From Undaria pinnatifida (lineage: Eukaryota; Sar; Phaeophyceae; Laminariales; Alariaceae), in NCBI GenBank assembly GCA_012845835.1, contig JABAKD010000030.1, positions 3,039,416 through 3,103,415 of the forward strand: DNA of 64,000 nucleotides, given 5' to 3'. Below are positions 55,201-64,000 of the stretch, piece after piece. A model generated the notes under the pieces. The model saw only the letters and a list, made by a program, of their open reading frames with translations, was not told where the DNA came from and searched no databases. Every line of letters starts with the position of its first letter. Within the stretch, counting starts at the first letter, position 1. The translations under genes and the position numbers were made by a program.

Positions 55201-58200
55201 AGCAGGATGGCTGTGTTTCGGTTTCACGCGATGGGCGAACGGACGTGCAGACGAACCAACGGACCGACGGACCGACAGGCCGGCCGGCCGAACATACGGA
55301 CGGGCGGACGGACGGACGCGGGCAAGGCCAAAAGGGACACCGGTCAAGGCGGAAATACGGCGAAGTGTAAGGCGAGGCAAAACGAAGCGAAGGTGTGACT
55401 ACGGCAAGACGCACGACAACGTGAATGGTAAAGGTAGTACACGGAAATGTGTTTTGAGAACGTGTATGGGGTCCTTCCCCGATAGAGGTTGCACGTTTTG
55501 AGCCAAAAAAATGTATGCCTTTTACCGGTTGAGGACCTATCAGCTAGTATGATGCTTGTTTTAGAACCAGCGCACAGAAACGTTGGTCGGGTTGCGTGAA
55601 CAAATGTCTTCGAAGTTATATTTCGGGTGAGATATTGACAGGTATCCTCATGTTAGGAGCCCAGAAACTTCTTAGAAACTTCTGCTGCACCCCTCCCTAT
55701 ACCTAGCGCGGGATGACTCTAATGGCAAGGTGCACCGCGAGATTTCATGCACCGTCAAGGGGAGAGAGGGAGCTGTGGCACTCACGCACGAACGCACGCA
55801 CGCACGCACGCACTCACACACGAACGGTCATCAGACGACAAAAACTTCGCATCGTGGCTCGATCTCACCGGCGCCGGTTAGTCCCCTCAAGCTGTCTACG
55901 AGGGAAGACCGAGCGCGCCGGAAAGCGTACCGCAACTACTATAGATCGGTTGGAATTTACCGCGTTATCGATCGAGTAGAAGTCCACAAGGGTTCTCAGG
56001 TCAGACCCTGCGCGCGACAGGCCTTAAGACCGACAGGGTTTCAGACCGCGCGCGGTTGGGACTACGTCGGAGAGTGGCGCCAATCCGGCGTGCTCGCAAA
56101 ATTTCTATGAATATAGGCAAATCGATCGCATTTACTCGCCACTCAGCGGCGCGTGTATGAGGGGGAGGGGGTATGGCCAGAGAAAAAGTGGGCGCACGTC
56201 TTACGTGGCGCGAGACGACCGAGGTGATCGTGGCCTCAAACTTTTCTCGGCGTGTCATGCACACCGACGGCGTAAGTGCCCTGGACATGTTGTTCTTGCT
56301 GCGATAGACCTGCATGATCTCGGCCAGGTCCCCGATCGAGTCGTGGACGTCCGACAGCAGGATGCACTCGATCTCGCTGTGAACTTCTCCGCGCTTTTGT
56401 GTATTGCGTGTCCAAACAGAAGGAATGGGAATGCAGGTCGGGGAGGAGGGGATGGGGGGTGCGCCGAGTGGACGGGGACGGGGAGGGGCATCAGAGAAGA
56501 TTGGTGAACCGCACTACGAATGATGAAAGAAGTGGGCGTAAGCTACTGTTCCTCCCAGCGTTCTGGGGACGTGGGCGTACAGTTGGGGTACGCCTTCTTG
56601 CCGTCATGAATGGATAATAAACAAACGCGCGAACGCGTAGATTATTTTTTACCCTAAATTTAAAAAAAGAACCACGACGCCGTTTTATTCTGAAGCCGAC
56701 CGAGAGCTTTGGCACGCCTCCGTTCGGGTGCGTTACTCGGCTACTTAAAGCACGCAGCCTCTCCCCTGTGGAAGGACAAACCCTTGAAAAACAGACCGGA
56801 GTACCAAACACCACCACCGACTGCGCGTGGGATTGCTGCGGAACGCCTTTTCAAAACACGCAGCAGCAATAAGTTGGGGTGAGTAGGTGGTGTTACGTGC
56901 ACTTTGCGTTTTTGGGGGAGGAGGGGGCTTTCCCTCCTAATCAACTTTCGTGGCCGGCGGCTTTTTCGCCGATCTTCATCGGATCGGCTCCAACCGCAAC
57001 GCCAACTCAACCGCGGGTCCACCTACCCTATAAAACAAAACTAAACCGCTTCGCTTAACCCAGCTTACCTGCCCCAGCACGTCGCCGGCCCTCTCGAGCA
57101 TCGCCAGGGCGGATTTGCACCACTGCAGCTTCGACTGCGCCGCCGTCGTCGTCGTTAGCGTTACCACCGCCCCCCCCGCGCCGGTGTAGGCGGTACTCCG
57201 CGTATCGGCCGTGCGCTCCACCAGCACAGTCATCAGCCCGGCCGCTTCGCTGAGGCCCGGGATCGAGAACCGTAACGCCAGCGTCTCGGCGGCATCCAAG
57301 ACCGCCTGCGCTACGCCCACCCCCGAAGCAGGGTCTCCGTCATTGTCACCACCCTCACTGCTGTCGCTCCCCTCCTCCTCCTCCTCCCCAATGCCTACCC
57401 GTGGGAGCTCCCCTACGGTCCCGGCGGAAGCGTGATCGCGCTCGCAAGAAGAGGTGACATTTGTGCGACCGTGGTCGGCGTCGTTGGCGTCGTCGGCGGA
57501 GACACCGCCCGGCCCGGAAATCAAGGTGGGCGGAGCGTTGTCGGTATAGCCGGAGAAGGTAGGTGCAGTGAAGGTAGCGGCGCCTTTCGACGCTGCAGTA
57601 GCAGCAGTACCAGCAGCAGCAACATCGGGTGCAAGCGGTGATACCACTGCTTCTGCCTCCACCACCATCACCGCCGCTGCCGGGCCTTGCCTCGTCACCC
57701 CACCCCCCAAGCCCCAGTCCCCGTCGACGAAGGCGGAAGCCTTGCGCTCCTCCTCCTCTCCTTCCCCTTCCCCCTCATCGGGCCACCCCGTCGACAATGA
57801 CGGCGGCAACACTTGCCGTAATCGCGTTCGTGGAGCCGGAAGTGGGAGGGTCGATGGGGAGATGAAAGGGTCCACGACGGCATCGGTTTCCTCTATACCC
57901 GGTCCGAGCAAAGACCGCGGCTGCTTGACGGCGCTGACAGCACTGCCGGCGCTTCCGGTGCTGCCAGAAGGGGCGGGACTCGCCGTTCGGTGTCGTGTGC
58001 CGCGGCAGCTGGACGCCGCTCTTGCGCACTGGTCAAACGGGCTGCCCTCGGGCCCGGAGCAGGCCGAGACACAGCACTCGCATGACACAAACGCCGACGA
58101 GGACGACTTTAGTGGCGGCGGCGTTGATGGCGTGGAGGAACCACGATCGGAGCCGACGGCGCCGCCGGCGCTGCTAACGTCGGCGCTAACGCTGGTGCCG

Positions 58201-59961
58201 CCACTGCCGCCGCCACCGACACCGACGCCGCGCCTGGCCGAAAAAGCGTAATCCCGTGGGAAGTCGCAGCGTGACTGCGGGGACCACGGCTCGTTCCACG
58301 TAGCCCCTAATGGTGTGACAGGAGGGGTATTCTTTCGACGCTGGCCGATTACTCGCCTCATCAGACACGCGGCTACCCCCACCATTATCGCCGCCACAAC
58401 TCCCACCCCGCTCCCGATCATCAGGATCATCCTGCGCTCGGAGGCGGAGGACGAGGACGAGGAAGGGGAGGGCGCCAGTTCTTCGACCACTTCGTCCCGG
58501 GACTGTGGCGGGTGCGAACTCGACGGTGGAGGCGTCACCGAGGGAGTCTGCTCCAGATTCCGCGCGGTTGCGGTAGCTCTTAATCCTATTCCTAATGCTA
58601 ACCCCTCCCCTAATCCTCCCGCGGACGCGGAGATGGACGTAGCACCCCCTCGGTGGTAGCGCCCGCTCGACCTTCGCGCCACGACAGCGTTTTTAGGGTG
58701 CTCTGCTACTGCCGTCGATGCCACCGCTACCGCTGCCGCAGCCGCTGCTGCTGCTGCTGCTGCTTCCCTTGCTGCTGCCGTAGACGACGAAAGTAATGGA
58801 AATAATGACGCTGAAGATGTCGTCCCCCACACGTCGTGTTTGTCCGCGCTTCCCTGTGGGTTGTGGGGCGACGATAGGGGGAGAGAGGGGACGAGACAGT
58901 ACGAGATAAACTATTAATCCCGTTAGAATTGCTGCGCCAATGTGTTTGGCGATATTACTGCGGGGTGGTTTTTGAAGCGGTAACGGTGCAACCGGAACGA
59001 GACAAGGAGTCGGCGACAGCGGCGGTAACAGTGACAGTGGCGGACACTCAAGGACCTCTATCTGTTTTCAACATTTCTTTCTGATGAAAAAAAACGCTCG
59101 CAGATGGTACGGGAAGTAGTTCCACCCCGCCCGTCTCCCTTCCAACCTCCCCACCCTCCTTGTTCTATCTGTTTTCAACATTTCTTTCTGATAAAAAAAA
59201 AACGCTCGCAGATGGTACGGGAAGTAGTTCCGCCCCGCCCGTCTCCCTTCCAACCTCCCCACCCTCCTTGTTTCTGGCCATTCCTTGCGGTCGACGCGCC
59301 GGTGGGCGATGACGTGGAAGAATGATCGTTGTGACGCGTGCGATTAGTTTTGCTTTGTGTTTAGGTTTTATATCAAGGTGACCACTTAAAATGTGCGACC
59401 GGTCTTCAGGAGAAGCACCGGCCGGGTTATTGCAACGGAGTATAGATCGATTGGCGACGGGGGGGGGCGGGCGGACGGGTAAGCGCTGGCTTCCACGATG
59501 CATGGACAACAGAAAAGCCGCAGCAGCAGCAATGTAGAGGCAGCTTGGTTGGGGCTGCGAAAGCATTTGCCTGCCATTGTCGCGAACTACGTCGACTGTG
59601 ATTGCCGTTGTTGTTGTTGTCGTTGTTGCCATCAAGAAACGCTAGTGGCTGATCGGACAAGCGGAGGGCAAAACAGATATGCAGCTGCGCCCGGTTTTCA
59701 TGCCCTCCGTCTCCCATAATCAGAGAACCGAAAGACTTACGTTAAAAACAAGTTCTCCATGTGCACACCCCACGGTGAAACAACAACAACAACAACAACA
59801 ATACCACCACCAACACCAACACCAACACCAACACCAACACCAACACCAACACCAATACCACTACCAACAACAACAACAACAACAACGACGACGACGACGA
59901 CGACGATAACATGCTAGTAAATAACTTCTGTCGACACGCGTTGAGCGCACGAGAGCTAAAT

Positions 59962-60008
<47 letters not shown>

Positions 60009-60997
60009 GGCGTGACGGTCCATTACCCCGCACACCCCGTACGCCCCCCCCCGTGTCCCCCACCTGGCCGTGCCAGACGAGCCTTCCCGAGGCGTCTAGC
60101 TTAAACGAGGCGAGCTCGTCGATCACGGTGTCACCACCGTTCATCCCGTCGTTCGTCGATGTGACCCCCAGCAATAAAACCGACCCGTCCTTATCCAGGG
60201 CACCGCTGTACAGCCGGTCGTTTCCCTCGCTCCCTTCCTGCGGGCGGCGGCGGCATTGGTTGCGCGGCGTTGGTTACAAGGTGCCTGTTAGAACGCGTCG
60301 GTTAGACCCAGCGTGGGTTACCGTTAGACGCCGCTTCGCTTTTTCCCTTTTGTAGTTTCCTCGACTTAAAATCCCAAGTCGCACAACGTATGTACAAGGT
60401 ACCACATATGATACGCACTTACAACGCGCGTTGCTTTAGCTTTAGCTTCGTGTTTTTCTGTTTTTTTGCTGGGCGTGATTTCTCTCAAGCGACTTGCTGT
60501 AGTTTTCCCCTCTGTTTCGCTTTTTCTTGAAAACATGGGCTTTACGCTCGCTCGCGCTCGACTCTCCCCCCGCCGCCCCCCGCCCCCCGCCCTTTCCTAG
60601 TGTGATGAAGAGTGAGCGAACAAACAGGCAAGCAACGAAACACACAACTGTCAACCAACCAAAAGTTATGTTACCGCAAAAACAAATAATCAAATAAAAA
60701 AAACTCCCCCAATCCCCGCGATCTCCCCCCCAAAAAATACAAAAATGCAAAGCGCAACAAATTACGTGTCCTCACGTGAAATCGCCACACTTCCGTCCCG
60801 TCCGCGTCGAGCTTGACGGCGGCGAAGTCTTGCGAGTCGGAGGGATCGCGAGCCGATGCGCCGCCGCTGCCGCCGGTACCGCCGCTATCGCCGCCGCCGT
60901 TGTTCCAGCTGTCGAAGGTGCTTCCCATGAGGACGACGGAGCCGTCGAGGCCAACTTCCGCGGCAGAGAAAACGGTGTCTTCGTACTCGGTTCCCGC
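52285..60997 (-). CDS. SBBP-repeat transmembrane protein with divergent kinase-like domain (partial model)
   Basis: Exons on the minus strand: 60997-60776, 60237-60064, 58853-57069, 56393-56205, 55210-54230, 53426-53313 and 52818-52285. All join in phase 0. The first two encode SBBP-like repeats (DFAAVKLDADGTEVWRF; LASFKLDASGRLVWHG). The third has a single transmembrane segment (ILMIGSGVGVVAAIMVGVAA) followed by MRRVIGQRRK. The next encodes an amphipathic helical region (CILLSDVHDSIGDLAEIMQV) like the helical adaptors preceding some TKL kinases. The last three resemble a TKL kinase: GGGRFG loop, YGAIVSGEDRMLLAMEL, AGGDLVSSDAVL in place of the HGDLKSSN-type loop, IAADLGT for IADFGT, RAAPE, and DVSGGTGGVVIWQ for the DVYSFG-type helix. 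The conserved ATP-binding Lys is not seen. The product is 1332 residues so far; the N-terminus, signal peptide and earlier repeats were not found. Acceptors at 56393, 55210 and 52818 are the least certain. Confidence 0.72.
54090..54215 (-). mobile_element. tRNA-derived SINE, family S2, 3' fragment
   Basis: CTGGACAAGCCGTGGTCACA, GGTGTCGTCCCTTCTTC and TTATCGCGTAGAGGTTTAGC match the tail half of the minus copy at 9265-9578. The tRNA-like head is absent. It sits in an intron next to the kinase exon ending at 54230. Confidence 0.85.
55060..55135. repeat. (GGCGTT)n hexanucleotide in coding sequence
   Basis: About eight GGCGTT units. In the kinase-gene frame they encode an Asn-Ala repeat (NANANANANANA) flanked by Asn-rich peptides. 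The repeat stays in frame, which fits a coding location upstream of the kinase-like domain. Confidence 0.85.
59057..59271. repeat. Tandem duplication, 107 bp unit
   Basis: Two units of TCTATCTGTTTTCAACATTT... at 59057 and 59164, with two substitutions and a one-base length change, in an intron of the receptor-like gene. Confidence 0.95.
59775..60006. repeat. CAA, CCAACA, GAC and CAG microsatellites
   Basis: (CAA)n at 59779-59803, (CCAACA)n at 59809-59858, (CAA)n and (GAC)n at 59866-59905, then (CAG)n of about 16 units at 59960-60007. All are in one intron of the receptor-like gene. Confidence 0.95.
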
Positions 60998-61354
60998 CTG
61001 CAGAGGGTGTGGGTTAGCCGGGTGCGGAGTACGGGGCCGATCGGAAACAGCAGTAGCAGCGGCAGACTAACCTAGCTATAGAAACATCGCCCGGCATTGG
61101 TTGGCACGTTGGCACTCTCGCTCTCCTGAATCAGCTTGGAAATTCGCCCGGGAGGAGAGCGACCAACAAGTACGGGGCAGTAAACATGAGGAACTGGGTG
61201 GGAGGGGGGATAATGAATTCATTTGTATCGGTACTAATGAAAGACATTAATCAGTTCCTTATCCGAGGGAGGCGATATAGACGATAACGCTATCGGGTGC
61301 ATTAGTGCAAATGCAGCGTTTGTTTGAGGTGCTGCTACTAGGTTAGAGATAAGG

Positions 61355-61796
61355 CGAGGAGAGGCGAGGCGAGGCGAGGCGAGGCGAGGCGAGGCGAGGC
61401 GAGGCAAGGCAAGGCAAGGCAAGGCAAGGCAAGGCAAGGCAAGGCAAGGCAAGGCAAGCCAAGGCAAGGCAAGGCAAGGCAAGGCAAGGCGAGGCAAGGC
61501 AAGGCAAGGCAAGGCGAGGCAAGGCAAGGCAAGGCAAGGCAAGGCAAGGCAAGGCAAGGCAAGGCAAGGCAAGGCAAGGCAAGGCAAGGCAAGGCAAGGC
61601 AAGGCAAGGCAAGGCAAGGCAAGGCAAGGCAAGGCAAGGCAAGGCAAGGCAAGGCAAGGCAAGGCAAGGCAAGGCAAGGCAAGGCAAGGCAAGGCAAGGC
61701 AAGGCAAGGCAAGGCAAGGCAAGGCAAGGCAAGGCAAGGTCTAACGTAAGGCAAGGCAAGGCAAGGCAAGGCAAGGCAAGGCAAGGCAAGGCAAAG
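61355..61796. repeat. (AAGGC)n pentanucleotide array, about 440 bp
   Basis: About 85 units of AAGGC with a leading block of GAGGC units (61355-61402) and one interruption at 61738-61748. The unit length keeps several frames open, giving a spurious Pro-Cys-Leu-Ala ORF. It is the same core motif as 18271-18550. Confidence 0.97.
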
Positions 61797-61799
61797 GCC

Positions 61800-63150
61800 A
61801 GGAAATACGACACAAACATAAAAAAGCACTATTCAAATACACCGGGAAAGCAGATGAAATATCAATACACTTCACTGCTTTTCGTAACCAAAAACAAGAA
61901 AAAACACAAAAAAAAATAAATACAAAACATACTTCGAAAGTATACTTTTTAACACAGAAACACACAAAAACGACACAGGGGTACAGGGCCGCAACCTCAA
62001 CCCGTCCTTCCTCACCACCTCTCCACCCCCCCCCTCCCTCCTCTGTTTGTTTCTTAATAAACTAATATATATATATGCGTTCGAAGCTGGTCGGTGATAC
62101 TTTGTAGGGTTGCTTGCGCGGTGGCTATTTGTCTTTTCTTTCGTTTATACAAGAGTTTTTTCCCCCCTCCTTCAACTCAAGACACCCCCGGCACTCGAAG
62201 TCCCAACCACATCCAGCCCAAAGGGGAAGCTTGTTAGCTAACCCGTAAAGTCGTCTGGGCTGGTCACCGTTTCCTTGCGGGTCGCTTGCGGTGGCTAGGC
62301 GGCCAACAGTTTTCCCTTTAGCTCGTACAAAAGAGTATTTCTCCCCCCTTTTGAGCCATATCCCTTGAGGAACGAGTAGGGGTTTGCAGCATAAAACCTG
62401 CTGGGCTCCCTGCCACGAGAAGTTGAATACCCCACCCGGAACATGACCTCGAAGGCATGCATGGCATGCTTGTCGGAATAAAATATGACTGACTTCGAAG
62501 GAAGGCATGCATGCGTTCACGCAACCCGGCCAAGCTTCTGTGCCCTATCACTCCTGAAGCAAAACTATTATGCTCTCTTCAAAAAAAAAAGTAGACGACA
62601 AAAAAACGCTACCTCTGGTAATTTTCACTGAAGGAGCTCAACCGGCCAGACTTGTTTTTGGTCCAAAAAGTGCAACTCCTGACGGTGGGGATGTCTCTTT
62701 TTCAGCTCAAGACATCCCCGGGATGTATGTCATCCAATCCCGCCCCCCCCCCCCCCCCCGCCCCTCCCCCCCTCCCCCCCGAAGGTTAGTCTTGTAACAC
62801 ACCCGGTGCTAAGCTATAAAAACACTCGGTCGCGGGCGGGGCTGGTTGGTATTTGCTTGCCCTGTTCTACTTCTTTTTTTTTTTGGCGATGGTATGGTAG
62901 TACCTTTCTTTTTTTTGGTCTTCAATAGAGACTTTTCGAGATTTTGACAGGTTGCACCTGGTTGGGTGGTGTATATAGCAGCTGGTATACAGCTCACAGA
63001 AACGGCTGTGTCCCCTCTTTTCAAGTTGTAACCCCCCCCCCTAATCTCTATACTTGAGTATATAATAGTTAGCCTCGACTGGCGCCGACGCTGTAAAACA
63101 TTTTGTATGTATATTGGGGTTGGCGTTGGTTGGCAACGACGCGCTGTAAA
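61800..63150. other. No gene recognised
   Basis: Includes an A-rich stretch (61800-61975), an imperfect local duplication around 62105-62180 and 62280-62350, and C runs (62742-62780). A short plus-strand ORF at 62570-62797 (LPLVIFTEGAQPARLVFGP) has ordinary composition but no known family. If the receptor-like gene continues to the right, its upstream exons should lie here or beyond; I could not find further SBBP-like repeats. Confidence 0.4.
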
Positions 63151-63690
63151 ACATGCCAGTCACTGCGTGAGCTAGACAACCAGGGTACCTTTTTTGTTTC
63201 TTGTTTCTTTTGTGTTCACCGTGATGGTTATCGATTTAGATCATATTGTACGCGGCGGAGAATCCTAACTCCGCACAAGGGGAATGATCGCATCACGCAT
63301 AGTGTGAACATGGTAAGGCACCCACGAGGCAGTTACATAGTGATACCCGCTGCTGTCTCTGGAGTGGCCACACCAGAAAACAAAGTATAACTCATTGGCG
63401 CTGTCATCCATAAGCGCAGAAAGTACCGGTAGGCACAAGGGGCCGAAGTCCGTCTTAGGAGCGGATCTTGGACGGTTGCAGCTCACCCTTCATGCGACTC
63501 GCCGAACACCTCACGGCGCTTCGCGCTTGGTGCAAGCAATGTCTGCCTGGCTGGTGAAAACCCGACGTGCTCCGTCCCGGCATAGTAGGGATTCAAGATT
63601 CTATGGTCATACGACTCCGGCCATGCACAAATTGATTACCCTTCCCCCCCACCTGAAATTTCAAGTCAACCAAATCCCGAAAGGAAAGCT
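63150..63690 (-). repeat. Dispersed repeat, family S4, inverted copy
   Basis: CGTGAGCTAGACAACCAGGG, GGCGCTTCGCGCTTGGTGCA and CCCGACGTGCTCCGTCCCGG are the complement of segments of 34666-35085, in the reverse order expected for an inverted copy. Confidence 0.8.
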
Positions 63691-63699
63691 AGCGTGATG

Positions 63700-63999
63700 T
63701 ATACTTGTAGATTGCCTGCCTCTTGAACACCTTCATGCGCTGCGGCGGCACCAGATGTCCGCCCTGGGCGCAACCGCCGAAGCCACCCTCCACCATCCTC
63801 CCCGCCCCTCCTCCTCTACTCGCCGCACCACAGCGACAATGGCCACGGCAACAACAGCAACATAGTCAATAAGAAAAACAAGATGAAAAGCTAAACAAAA
63901 ATAAAATAAATAAACTTGAAAAAAAAAGGAGCAAAAATGGAGCAAGCCGGAAAATAACAAGAACGAAAATAAAACGCCGAAAAAACGAAACGAAAACAT
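63700..63999 (-). other. Possible exon end, unassigned
   Basis: On the minus strand, GGHLVPPQRMK runs into AAG followed by GTGTTC at 63731-63730, which could be a donor site. It is preceded by CAG-type acceptors near 63768. The flanking sequence up to 63999 is AT- and purine-rich. It is too short to assign to any gene. Confidence 0.25.
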
Positions 64000-64000
64000 A

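Noticed and set aside
57568-58251. 227-codon plus-strand ORF
   Set aside because: Antisense shadow of the 57069-58853 exon, which holds the transmembrane segment and joins in phase to its neighbours.
61234-61829. Pro-Cys-Leu-Ala repeat ORFs on the minus strand
   Set aside because: Pure translation of the (AAGGC)n array, open in several frames.

Overview
This is nuclear DNA from an intron-rich eukaryote with large intergenic and intronic repeat content. The best guess is a stramenopile, most likely a brown alga of the Ectocarpus type. That guess rests on the style of the proteins (a HECT ligase with VP-x-GV-x-PG repeats; a receptor-like kinase with SBBP-type extracellular repeats), the long introns and the trinucleotide-rich introns. 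It is an inference, since no rRNA or organelle marker is present.

Three host genes could be assembled exon by exon, all with GT-AG introns and matching phases. (1) A HECT-type E3 ubiquitin ligase lies on the minus strand from 32345 to 8568. It has 15 exons and a 769-residue product whose catalytic Cys falls in the last exon. (2) A FAM136A homologue lies on the plus strand from 40809 to 44954. It has 4 exons, 144 residues and four CX3C motifs. (3) A large gene lies on the minus strand from about 60997 to 52285, with its 5' part not resolved. It encodes SBBP-like repeats, one transmembrane segment, a helical region and a very divergent protein-kinase-like domain that has lost several catalytic residues.

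Layout: 1-1.7 kb is a decayed Ty3/gypsy-type pol remnant cut by the window edge. 1.7-6.4 kb holds no recognisable gene but has a cluster of tRNA-related repeats in both orientations. 6.4-8.5 kb is low-complexity sequence downstream of the HECT gene. 8.5-32.3 kb is the HECT gene, whose introns hold SINEs, other dispersed repeats and microsatellites. 32.3-40.8 kb is a repeat-rich interval between two divergently transcribed genes. 40.8-45 kb is FAM136A. 45-52.3 kb has repeats and unassigned ORFs. 52.3-61 kb is the receptor-like gene. 61-64 kb holds a long (AAGGC)n array and another dispersed repeat.

The three genes do not form one pathway: one acts in ubiquitination, one is a predicted mitochondrial intermembrane-space protein, and one is a membrane signalling protein. 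The most unusual content is the degenerate receptor kinase, the repeat-plus-HECT architecture with a possible myristoylation signal, at least three tRNA-derived repeat families, and a 9-bp near-palindrome that recurs across the first 46 kb.
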